NCBI RefSeq assembly: GCF_019399895.1
Contig: NC_091881.1
Location: 3,908,501 to 3,972,500, forward strand
Source of the DNA: Cardiocondyla obscurior
Lineage: Eukaryota > Arthropoda > Insecta > Hymenoptera > Formicidae
DNA: 64,000 nucleotides
Reading direction: 5' to 3'
This document shows positions 25,701 through 38,400 of this stretch, piece after piece. The stretch's first letter is position 1. The number at the start of each line of letters is the position of its first letter. Below the pieces are notes generated by a model, which had not been told where the DNA came from, ran no database searches, and was given only the letters and a program-made list of their open reading frames with translations. The position numbers and the translations under genes are program-made.

Positions 25701-28700
25701 GATCGTTCGATCGCGACAAACTTCACTATTCCGCTCTCAACCGACATTGAAAGGGATTTAGCTTAACCGTTCGCTTTACAACGAGGGTCAAGCGGATGCC
25801 CGAGTTTTTCTAATAACAATGTTATCGCGAGGGCCAATAAAGTTTCATTTCTTTCTTTAATATCAATTCTCGCAGTTTTCGTATAAATATAACGTGTCAC
25901 ATTTTTTTTTTTAAACGTCTCTAAATTATAATAAAAAATATTTTTCTATTAAAAGATCTGTAAAGAAAATTTTTGCTATTTTTTTGGAGGGTTTTTTTTT
26001 TGGTTTTTATCTTTTTTGCTTGAATCGAGTACCGTTTGTTTCACCCGCGAGAGAATTATTTTCTGAGGACTCGCATTACTCGGCTCTAGCCGAGGAAACT
26101 TTTCCATCGATCGACAACCCGAGAGAAAGAGCTCAAAGTAATATTATTTAACCGTTAAAGTCAGTCCTCGTTAGGCTCTCACCGATAGAGGCGTGGGTCG
26201 TGTCGTCGTATATTAGTTTGGAAACGCCCCCGCGGATCGAGGGGGATGATGGCACGCGAGATTAATAGCCACGGGGTCAAGTACGTCGGTATATATATAC
26301 GCGAATTACCTTGGAAACTTACGGCCGACGTAGCCGCTTAGGTTGTCTGGAAGCGATCGAAAACGCGAACTCGCAGGAATACCTCGGGGTCAGCTCGATT
26401 CGATCCGAGCGAGAGGCTTTTCACGAGACATTTCATCCCGCTGTAAGAATCCCCATTTCGAGTAGCAACGAAAAAAGATCTCAGTCAAATTTTTACATCA
26501 GCCGATCGGCGCTACCAATTTCTTTTTTTTTTTTTTTTTATTTAATTATTAAATTAATATTAAATATAAATTTAATTATCAAACAATTTTTTTTAAAACC
26601 AAGTCATGGACAGGGTGAAGGGCGACTGCCTTTTTACGAGAAACCCTTCCCTCGCATTTTTTCGCGGTGACTTAAATCTTCGCCGGCGATGGGAAAACAC
26701 GACTCCGCGACGCAACGGCCGTATCTTATCGCGATCGATGAGATCGCGAGATCGATAGGCGCGCGCGACCGTCAAAGTGATCGCATAGCGCACATATCTG
26801 TCCCGAGGAGTGAACAACGGCCTGGCGTATATCTATTAGGATTCGACCCTTCGCACGCGAGGTTTTCGTTACGAAATTGTTTCTGGCACGCGGCGAGATT
26901 TTTCCCCGGCGCGCGTTTCTCGCCGCGCGATCTTTCCGGGCGCGTGCACGAACGCGAGCACGGCCCCCTCCTTCCCCCCCGGTCCCCGTAATTTGTGTTA
27001 TTCGCTTCGAATCTCACGCATGCCGGTTGTAACATTTATTTTATCGACACGCACGATCGACGGCGCGCGAACTTTTATCCGCGCTGACCTCACGCGGCGG
27101 GCTGGCGGGAGAGGACGGGACGAGTGGCGGAAAGTAAAGGAGGCCTGGATGCGGAGCGCGAGATGCCGGGAACGCCGCCGCGAGACAGCGCGCACGTTAC
27201 GACTCATACGACTATAATAGAAAATTATTCACGCATTACTCAATCGTCGTTCGATTAACTCGGGGAAGATAATGGCACAATTGTCTTGGGCTTTTTAAGC
27301 GCGCCATTCGCTCGCGAGGATTTACGAGCCTGTTAATATCGCTGATTTACTTTCAACGGTGTCGGCCGGCGACGCCGCGGAAATCCGTGTCTCTGTATGT
27401 GTTTGTATATGCGTGGTGTGTGTGCGTCAGAAAACAGGAGTCTATTAAAATTTATTCGTTTGCCGACGACTCCGCGCTCCCGGCGCCGTGATTAATGCCG
27501 GGGTGGCGCGTTGCGCAACCGTCCCCCGCGAGCGTAGAAATATGCGTGGCAATCAGGATGTCACGATTGACTAGTCGCCGCGTTTGCGTATTTCCAACGG
27601 GACGTAGAAAAAAAAAAAAAAAAAATAAAATAGAAAAAAAAAATAGAGTCCACATTTTTCGCGGCTCGACGAGGATGTTAAAAGCGTCGCGTTTCGAAGC
27701 ACTCGAGCGCGCACGTGCGTAACGTTGCGGGCGGGTGTTACACGCTTTTCGCAATACCTTCGCAATCTCGCCCGGGGAATTGATTCACGCCTCTCGCAAG
27801 GGCGGCCTCTCGCAACGGCATCGTGATCCGGAAATGATTAGAAAGCGATCGTAGAAAAAGATGTACGAGCGTCGGGAGTCTTAACGCGCGATTCCGGAGG
27901 GACCGCGCGCGCCTTCCTCTCGCTCGGGCATTAAATCCTCGGGCGCGCACGTTCCCCTTTCCGCGAGTCCGGTTCCTGGACGCGTCGGTCTGGACAAATG
28001 CCCGGATACCAGCGGTGGAAGTAATGCGTCTTAGAGCCGGTGCCGCGCGACGTGCCACCACGGTCGCGTAATGTCCCCTGCAGCCCATTACGACGTTCCT
28101 CGTACGGAGACAAAATCGAGGATCACGCTTTATCGAGGCGAGTGAAGCGAAAAAGAGAGAGAGAGAAAGAGAATGAGTGAGTGGTTACTCTCGCCTTCGG
28201 CCGCGTCCGTTCTCGGAAATTTATCGGGAGATTATGGCGCGAGTCCGCCCTGCAAGTAAAACGGATCTTGAGACTCGCTGTCGCTTTAGTTTTTTTTTTT
28301 TTTTTTTATTTTACTTGTGAATTCCTCGACAGTACTTGCTCAGAAAAGCACGAAAAATTCCGATGCCCTGGCGTTAAATTAATTTTTCACAGTCAGCAGA
28401 AATAAAGACGAAATAAAAGCCTAAAGGCTTTCATTGTCCGGCCGTACGTCTCGGATTCTTCACTTGTCGGCGCAAAATAATTGTGTAATTAAATTCGTGT
28501 CTCGGAGAAAGGCAGGGAGCGGGACGCAAAGCAGAACGTTAACGAGGCAGAAGTGACTAGCTAGTCGCGCTTTTCTCTTTTTCGGCTTCCCCTGTCCTTT
28601 TGTTTCTTCCCTCTTTCTTTTTCGCTCGGTTCCCGGAGCCAATTTCGAGGCTATCGCGCTCCATTTGCGATCGTCGGCCATCCATCGCGAGAGGGAAGCT

Positions 28701-31700
28701 TCGATGGTTTATCGTGCAACGACACAGGTGAAAACGTAATTAAGAATGCCGCTTATTAAACCGCGTTGCGCTCGCCGTAAGGCCGACGCGAGTAAAAGGC
28801 AAAATAACCGCCTGCCTGGGGCTCCATGGGTGGCACGGTTAGCAGCCCATCCATTTTTCTGACTGCTTGTTGTTTCGCGCCGGGGGTCCGGAGCTCCTTC
28901 AATCCCGAACCTCCGGTCCACCCTATAAAATCTTGTGCTCTTCGCTATCCGTCCCGAATCCGTGAAGCCGGGCAGCCACCATAAAATCTCTCGTCCGTCT
29001 ATCTTCGGAAAAACTGCTTCTCAAATTTAATTTTTTTTTTCTCCCCCTCATCTGCTTTCTCGATCCTTTTATTTCTTCGGCAAACATTAACTCTACGTCG
29101 CGACGCGACGATTCCTTAACGTTGGTGCGATTACGTTTTGCCATTCGATTAGCCAATATATCTTTTTATCGGTCCTTTTCTCACCGATATCTCGACGATC
29201 TCCGTAGCGCCTCGTACGTCCGTGAAGTCAATCGATGGGCAAAGTGCCGTGAATGATTTGCGCGTAAAAAATGCCAACAGTAAACGCTGTTCGCCATAAA
29301 TGGTGTACGAACGTGACGTAATTCATCCGCGAATATCAATTCGGGGGAGTTGGTCTTCGGTGAGGTAGATACTCGAACCCTCTTCCTTTACGCGGGTCCA
29401 CCGCGTGATTCTTGCGTGGCCTCGCAGCGCGCCAGTCACGCTGCTCTCATCAATCTTGTTCGATTATTCCGTGATGGGCGAAAAAAAAAGACAAAAAAAT
29501 AAAAAAGAAACAAAAACGGCGAGCGGAGTGCGGTCGGGGAAGGGACGAGACAAAAGGGTGGCACGAGGTGGGCCGTTATAAATGGTGAGGCGATTTGATT
29601 TCTATTAGGCGACGTATTGTTCGCTCTTCGCAGGGGACCGCGCCGCCACAACGAGCGGGCCCCCAGTATTAATGAATTTGCACTCGTTCGTTCGCGGATC
29701 ACAATCGGTAACGTATCAGCTAGAGCTGGCGAGGCGAGGCGTTATCTACGACGGCCGCTCGGCGGGGTCTTATCGCAGCTCCAGAAATCACGCGGGTAAT
29801 ACGCTGGCAAAAATCGCTCCGGTGATTTTTTTTTTTTTCGTACCACGTCGATTAGCATTCCTCGACGTACACACCGTGAACCGTTGTGCGATGCAGCTGG
29901 AATTAACGTAGATCTACTCGAACGTCAATTGGAGAACGCTTGCCGCGACGCGAAACGGTGACTCGGACATTAATCTATGTTAATGAGATGCAAAGCTAAT
30001 TGTGCGCGTATATTAATCGTGCATAAACGCACAATTGGCCGCTTCTTGTTTTTTTTCTTTTTTTTTTCTTTTAACGTTGCTATTCACGGCGGCGATTATC
30101 GCTCGTTTCAGTATATTCAATTAAAAGCCGTCGATTTCCACGCATGGGGTTTTCGCTTCGCCGAGATTTGTTTCTGCGTTTCTCGCAACGGCAAGATGAT
30201 TAAATCGAGTTAATCTTTGATTAGATCAGGACAGCCGCAATTGATCCTAATTACCAAGCGGAGGTAATAAATGGATATTGCGTCGATTGGCTGAACCGCG
30301 ATTTCCATACAGCGGGTTTTCATCGGCCTCGACCCCGGCGCGCGCGGCGAAGAGAACTTTGCCGGCAATACGGCGCAAGTTAACTTTTGCCGGCGTATAA
30401 TAACATAATTACGTTAATCGTCGTTAATTAAATCGCGCGGGGGAGGGAAATTAACGTCGCCGGGTCGTCGTGGCGGCCGGGGCGCCGATAACGGCACGAG
30501 CGAACAATTAAAATGCAAAACGATAGCGCAATAAAATTATCGATAAGCCGCGCGCGCGCGGACAAAGTGAGCGTCGTAACTTATTGCCGCGTCGGGATTA
30601 CATCATCGAGCGCGCGCTCCGATGAATCCGATGACTAAGAATAAGAAGCATTTTTGCCTCTCCACGCGGCGAAATATTATTACTTTCGTTTTCTCTCGTT
30701 TGCGCAACAATCGACGGCGCAGCGGTGAACTCCGCCGGCTGACGATAGACCAGAAAAAATTGTGTGTTACTAAAAAATTTGCCGATCAAACCTCGTCGAT
30801 CGTAGCTTCTTTTCCTTCCCCACTTCGACTTGATTATTTTTATTAATTACTGTAAGTGAACGAATAACGTAAAGCGCTCTACATACATCCTCCCGAATAA
30901 AGGAAAATAAAAAAGGAAAAAACATTTTTTTTTAATTATCCGCCGAATCGATGATTAATTAAAATTCCTATTAGCGCCGTCTGTGCAATTAAAAATATCG
31001 GGCGCCGTTATCATTTCGTAACATTTTTACGTTGTTGTCCGTTCAGAGATTGCGCCGTTCCCAAGTCCGCAGGATGCACGCAACGCGCCGTCGAGCGAAA
31101 GCCAGCGCCCGTGCACTTCCGTTTTACAGTCTCGCGGGCCGCACGCCTCTATTCGCGCGCTGACGTTAATAGGTTTTTCGTACTGGCGTCTCAATAAAGC
31201 GATATTTACCCCGAGCAGGTGCCTCGTTCGCGCGATGCCTCCTCGGCGATGAGGAAGCACGCCCACCGTCGTCCCGCGTCGTGTTTAAGGACGAGCTTAA
31301 GGGAGGTGTAAAGAAACACTGTCTACCGCGGGGCTCCTCGCCCGTGTCTCGCCTCGGTCTTTTTATGCGAGGGCGTTGACGGGAGGTGGACCATCGCAAA
31401 CACACCTCGCGATGTCCGTCCGCCGGGATAATTTACGTCGTGACTTTACGAGAGTCTAACTAGCGGGTAGACGCCGCGCGCCGGTTCGCGGCTATTGCGG
31501 CTCGTTCGTTTCCGAACGCCTACGCCGCCGAGGCTTTCTTAACCGGAAAAACGTGCAAAGCACGACGGTTTGGTACAGTTCGGGAAACCTTATTGTGCCT
31601 CGTATCTCTCAATTATTATACATATTATCGGCGCGAACATAAAAAATTTCGTAGCCGCGCGAGACATGTCTGAAAACTAATCGAGCTAATAAATGCTGCG

Positions 31701-32390
31701 TAAAATTACATAAAAAGTACATCGGCGTGAAAATTAAAATACTTTTAGAATTAAGTTATCGAGACTGTGCGAAATGAAGTGACCGTTTTACTCTTCGCAA
31801 TATCCGACGGTTAAAAAAATTTCACCTGAATTTTATGGCCGGGCCGTCCGCTGTATCAAATACGCCGACATTGATGCGCGGAATCTTATTTGCAAACGAG
31901 ATTTCGAGGGGGCCCGCTGCGGGGCCTCAATTTCGAAACTGTTACTTTCGGGGCCCGGTAATCCCGCCGCGACGTGTTTAAGCCTCGAAAAAGGACCTCG
32001 CACAATGGCGGACGTGAAACCACTTCTGCCTCGGAGGACACAAGCATGAAGAAAGTAAACAGGGGGGAAGCGGGAGAGACGAATGAGGAAAGGGAGAAAG
32101 GGAATAGGAGTCGCGACCGAAAAACCGATTTCTTGCATGAATTGACTCGGCGCGGGAAGGCCCCCGGGTCTTCCTGTTTACCTGCAAGATCTCTGCCACC
32201 TAATTTCGCCGCTTCTCGACCCGCCGTTTTTGCCGTACCTTCATCCCCGTTTGCGCGCGACATGATCCTGTTACGTCAAACCGCTCGGAAGTCCGCCCTG
32301 CAACAGGAAACGTTGCGTCAACGTTGTCCCGCCATTGAAAATTCGCCGTATGCCTTTACCGATCGACAATGTTCCACCCGGGCGATTTAG
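22703..32390. other. Gene-poor stretch, no supported gene
   Basis: GC-rich DNA with poly-T/A runs (near 24,617-24,660, 26,521-26,540, 27,608-27,626, 28,290-28,307). The 151-codon plus-strand frame at 23,027-23,482 has a mixed composition but no recognised domain, no signal peptide and no splice context. Three GCAGGTG E-boxes lie at 23,707, 24,072 and 24,336, and one at 31,215. Confidence 0.45.
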
Positions 32391-32447
32391 TTTAATTTAA
32401 TTTAATTTAATTTAATTAATTTAATTTAATTAATTTAATTTAATTTT
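32391..32447. repeat. TTTAA microsatellite
   Basis: Repeated TTTAA units interrupted by TTAATTAA steps over 57 bases. Confidence 0.95.
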
Positions 32448-35400
32448 ACATCCCGGTTGCGAGAGACTATCCTTCCCGCGTGAGATTATATATCCCTCTC
32501 GCGTGTCATTGCGCACCGACGACGATTGTAGGAATTGGCTCGAAAGAGGCAAGATGGGGATCTGAATATCCCGGCTTAATGCGGGTGTACGATATTTCAA
32601 TGCTACAAAGTAATAACAACCATTCAGATAGTCATGTTTGACTAATTCTCTTCATGCGCGCCTTCCCGTCTCTCATCTCCATCGTCGTGTGTACACGGAG
32701 AGATCTCAAAGATGGGACAATGACCGAAGAAAACCTATTACAATCGTTGAACGATTAGCCCGATCGTTTTTTCGGATCGGAATGGGCGAGGGAAGGCGGG
32801 CTGCGCCAAGGTAGAATCCACGGGGAGGGCATTCACTGGCTTTATGAGGCAACAATGACTGGTCATCGACGGGCTTTCGGGATCCCTCGTCTCCTCTTTG
32901 TCGACCTGCCTTGCCCTTCTCGCTCGCGTTCGGCTCCGCGGCGGCTCTCGCGATGATTAACACGCGCGTTTGCCTCTCGTCTGTTAAAAAAAACTGTCGT
33001 GGGGAAAAAAAAATAGAGTAGCATTATTTTATATATTTTTAATTATATACGTAAATTATATACACGATTCGATTTAAAAAAAAGCATACAGCATTTTATA
33101 TTTTTGTTCGCATTAAAAAAAAAAAAAAAAAAAATTTGACCGCATGTTTAAATGTAAGACTTGTGCGATAAGAGCAGCACGGTCCGATTTGCACGATTTT
33201 TTTTTCGGCAGGTAAGACGGACGCGCGTTCGTTACGGTTATGTATGTACACGGGGGCGAACGGGGAACGAGAGAAAGATAGACGACGAAGGGGTCTCTCT
33301 TCGATTCGATCTGCACCGGGCAGACCGCCAAATGAAATAACCCCCGCGATCGCGCGCGATTGTTACCAGCCGCGAGATCATTATTACCTTCGTTCCGTCT
33401 CGTTCGCGGCGCGGACCCCGATGTTCATTACGATACCGGGGCGTCTTGCCGCGGCCGTCCGGCTGCGGGCTAATTGGCAATCTAATTACATCAGTCGTCA
33501 AAATTGGGAGGGGGGAGGGCTTTGTTAAAACGTTTCAATCTGTCCAGCGCGGGAGGCGCGTTGTCGACGAGGGTGACAGTTCGATTCACGGGACACGTCG
33601 AACGGCGCGGGCATCGCCGGCTCCGAACGACAGGCGGCCGTTTATCCGCGATTCCTACCACGACGTTCCACGAAATTAACATTTTAACACTCCGGTCGCC
33701 CCCCCGCGGAGACCCGCGCCTCCGCCTCCGTTCGGCTTTTTCTTCCTGTACCATCCCCGTCCGCGCGCACCTTCCGCCGCGCGCCGAGATCCCTCGATCT
33801 TGCCGGCTGATGGAATTAGATTAGCTCGATGACTCGGTCCCGTCATTGGAGCGATTAATCCAATCGGATACGTAGACAGGATCACTGCCAGGGGCAATAT
33901 TACTAAAATGAGAATCGCATTCCTTCAGTCATTATTCCGCTTTAATTTCAGACGATAACGCGGGCAAAATCTTGCGGAAGCAAGAACGTTGAATTTAGCG
34001 TTGCTTCCCGTATAGCTTTTTTATTTCCTTATTCGAGCGCATCAGATTCTTGTTTTTTCCTTTTTTTTTTTTTTCTTTTTAAGAGGAACTTCAATAAAGC
34101 AGTAATATTTTATAAAACAAATTAACGACGCGGCATAATATATCCCTTTGCACTTCTCGACCGCAGATGCGCTCAATTTAAACTTTTAATATCTCGTTGC
34201 TGGGGCACGGTTTGGTTCTCAATTAGATTAGATTAGGCGGGCTTCGAGCGGGTCAGCCGTTGATGCGATTAATCCAGTCGGATGTGTATCGACGTGCATC
34301 GAGGCAGCGGGGTCTGCTTCTCGATCCATCGGAAAGCGCTACGAAACACGCCCAGGTTAAGGGGAGAGAGTCGAGGAGGAAAGGGAGAACGAGAGGGCAC
34401 GAGTTAACGGGCGTGCGGATGGAGGAGGTGCCCGGGGTGAGAAGTCGATCGAGAAATCCGAAGCGATCGACGGGCCCGATCGGAAATCGGGCGTCGAGAG
34501 CGTCCTCGAGGCGTTGATACCTTTTCCTCCGCCTAAGCGCTCGGACTTCGGCCGGAATCGCGATCAAAGCCCGGCAATTAAATCGGCGCGCCAAATTTCT
34601 GGGCCTCGCGGCCCAATACCGTACCGCGGCGGAATGTGCAATTACGCGCTTTTATAGATAATTAAATGATAAAGTCGCCCGGGCATCTGCGCGCACCCCC
34701 TATGTACACAGAGTCTCTGATCGCCGCGATGCAGCGCGTAAATTTAAGATCGCGACGCGGACCGAGAGAGCCATCGAATGCCATCGTTGTTGCGTAAAAG
34801 ATTTCCAGCGCCGGTTAAAATCCCTGGGATCCTGTGTCCCTCTTCTTGCAGCTTCCGAAAATAATATCGTAAACCTCTCGCAATAATCGAAACGCGACGC
34901 GACATTTCGCAATCGTGATAATGTAGATTCTATCGGTTATGTCGCTGCATGGACTTTGCGAAATCGTTCCCTCTTTTTTTTTTTTGAGTAACGATTATTC
35001 TGCGGGACTAGTACCGGACGTAGCATGGCGTGGATAAAACTATCGAGCAAAAAAAAAAAATAAAAACCAAGAGAGAGAGAGAAGCGTAAAAAGAAAGACA
35101 GACGGAAAAAGAGAGATAGGAAAAAAGGAGAGGACTCGTGGAAGTAGAAGGGACAGAGGAGCGGGTGCATTGTTTCTGTGGGAGGATCCCATGCATAACT
35201 TAGACAGTCGTGCACAGGTGTAAAAGGAGAATGCGCGTGTGGGTATTATGGGGTTTCAGATGAAGAGGGGAAACGGGGGAGGGCGGGCGGCGGCGGGCGG
35301 CGGCGGGAGAAAGAAGGACACGGCGAGAAAAACGGAGAGAGAGAGGCGCGAGGGTAAGAGTTAGAAGAGGCTGGCACACAAAGGCGCGAGTTTCGCCAAG

Positions 35401-38400
35401 TAATCGTGCCCATTAATAACGCTGCTGATCCACCTCCTTCGACCCCTCGCCTACTCCTCCCCCCTCCCTCCCCCGGGCGTCTACTTTGTTGCTCCTACAC
35501 TCCCGGGGCTCATGGACACTTGTTCTCTCCTCAAGAAATATAACAAACCGCGCTCTATCTTATTTGATCCGGAGCCTACCAGGCGATGCTCGCCGATCGC
35601 GCGGCAGATTACATTACGCGGCTCTCTCTCCTCCCTACGATGGACCCGACGTTCTCCGGTTTAACCCTCGGCAATTATAATGTAACAGCTGGAACACTGT
35701 TGCGCGATTCTGCCAAAGACCCGGTGCGACCGAACGGATCCTTTAGCATTTCCTTTACCGTTTAATGAAACGAGACGATTGTTCAAAACATCCGGCGGAC
35801 GAGTGCGATAAAATAATCCCCCGTGCGTTAAGACGTTGCGTAAAAAAAAAATTGATATAGAGATTTGTATAAGTCATTACGGAAAAATAAGGTTATCTTA
35901 CGTATTATCGTTCGCTATTAATAGATTTATTAGTAACTCGTAGCTTTTATCTCGCCTGATAATGCGGAGATAATTAATTAAGATAGCGGCGCGCGGTGAA
36001 ACAAGAAATCACGTTTCGCGGAAAAGTCGGCGGGGGGAACACGCCTTGCGAAAAATCTGGCGAACGAGTTAATTTGCTTCTCCTCGTAGGAAGCTTTATT
36101 CTCGGGCTAGTCTCGAGGTTCTCGTCGTGCGTGATGCCCCGAATAAAGTGGCGTGCGCCTATTAATAATGCCGGCGGCACCGATAGAAAACGGACTGGTC
36201 CAGAGGAATCTAGGCTGGGGTCATTTGTACGGGTCGCGGGTCGGTTCAATAGCGAGAACCGGACGGGTCCGGCGAATTGTCCCGACGTGACGAGCTCCGT
36301 CGCGCGCAATCGTTGCGTGCACGCGACATTTCCGAGCTTATTATGCGGACGTGCGTATCAGCCGCGTGAAATCTCCGTCTGCGATAGAAACGTCGATATC
36401 AACGCCAATAAAATGTCGAACTGGCGAGCTTTAATTAAAAAAAAAAAAATTATTTATATTCCACATCTGGGCACCTCGAAATAATAACTGACTGAAAATA
36501 ATAAAACGCATATCTTTTTCCTCGCCGATAAGAAAAATAAATTAAGACGTGGTTTTAATGGCGCGAAAGATAAGTACACGTTGCACCGTCGCAGATATTT
36601 ATTCCCTCTCGTATCTCGGTGCGCATCTACGTAAAAGGCCTGGGCTCCGAGAGGTCCGCAGGATGACGATACGACCCCTCGATCGTGACATTCGGCGCAC
36701 AAATCCCACGATTGATTATTTATTTCAGCCGGTGCATTCTGTATCTAAGTTTCACACTCGACGTGAGACTGACCCCACGCGCTTGACCCCCGCGGCAGGA
36801 TATACAGGAGGGATTACCGATCCCGAAGTCTCGCCACGCCGAAGTGACTCCGCATTCGCCGTTCGAGTGCCGTTCATGCGGCACCGATCCATTTTAGAGG
36901 TTCCCTCCTCTCTCCCCCGCTCGGTGGACATTTATCCCGACTTCCTCGACTTAAGAAAACATCGGGCGGATTACGTCAGCGCGTCACTTTACAAAGCGAC
37001 GTGGAAATCGGGTGAAATTCCGTAATATTCAAAAGCGCTCTTGCGAAAGAATAGGGGTCCGGACCGTCGTATCAACTTCCGATGAGTTGTCACGTTAAAT
37101 TTATCGAACTTTATCGGCCGATAAAAATAGAACGCTACTCAACCATTCGTTGTCCGAATAATTTTCTTAAATATACGTACTTACGAACCGTATACGTTTT
37201 TTCTTTCTTCTTCTTTTTTTTTATTTTTATTTTTTTTCTAACAATATTTCGTTGTAATATAATTTCGATAAAATTTTTTAATAAAAAAATCTAAGTAAAT
37301 AATTTTCGAGAATTTTTTTTACCAAAGCGAACCAACCGGTACGTTTACGCCATGGGGGAGGGTTAAGGGGGTAGAAGGAGAGGACATTCGTTCTCCAACG
37401 TCGTTACCGCGAAATCTGCGGTAAACCGTAAAAGAGAGAATTCGGGACTACCCTCTTGACTTCACTCGCAGCTTGCACGAAGAAAAGGAGGATCATGTGC
37501 GCTCGTGGAGAGAACAGCTTCGGCTGGCGGTTAGATAGGTATCCCATCTCTTCTATTCCGCTACCCTAGAGAAACGGGATTACGCGAAATCCCGGTCACT
37601 TTTATAGGAAGTATATATCCTCTCTAGTCAGGGCTATCTAGGACCGTTCCTCTTCACGTTCTCCTCTCTCTCTATCTCTCTCCCCGCGTCTATCTCTCTT
37701 TCCTCGCCGTCGAATCTTGCGGCAGAAGGTCAACGTCGGCGATTCGGCTGCGATCGAACGTAAGCAGCTGCCGGTTCCAAAGTCTCCTTAGATATCTCGA
37801 CTCCCCGGGTCCCTTTTAACCCTCGGCGAAAGGCCCATCCGGACCTAATTCGCCGTGAAACGAGGAAGGCCGACTTGCGCAAAGGCGCGTAAGCGAGGAT
37901 TTGGAGATTCAGCCGATGACACACTCGCCTCTATCGATTTTCTAATTCATAGAATGAGCAAACGCGCGATCTCGTGATTCTCAGGATCGAGATGCCGCGG
38001 GATTTATTTCGAGACCCGTGACGATAGCGGCTTCTAGGTCTAGCTCTGGAATGGGAGGAAAAAAAAGAAAAAAAATTATTTGACAAGCCTAGCGAACTTA
38101 ATACTTTATACCGAAGCTTCTTTCACTCTTATAAACTTTTAACTTTTAACCGTCAAACGTTTTTCTGGAAATCTCTGTATGTATCTACGTAAAATATAAT
38201 GCCTACTTATGTTTGCACAATTTATTAAGTTCAAGAATCGCACGTAAAAAAAAAAAAAAAAAAGTTTTGTGGTATATCAGTTAATTCCATATGCGAGTTT
38301 TATAAAATTCTTGAAAAATATTCAAGCGGCAGAATTTTATTGGGAAAGGTTGAATGAATTACAAATCGCGTAAGTAAGTAGATATATCACACATTTATAA

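Noticed and set aside
29361..29375. TGAGGTAG, matching the start of let-7
   Set aside because: Identity ends after eight bases and no hairpin arm is evident.
32391..32447. TTTAA array as a CRISPR-like or satellite array
   Set aside because: Simple microsatellite with no spacers.
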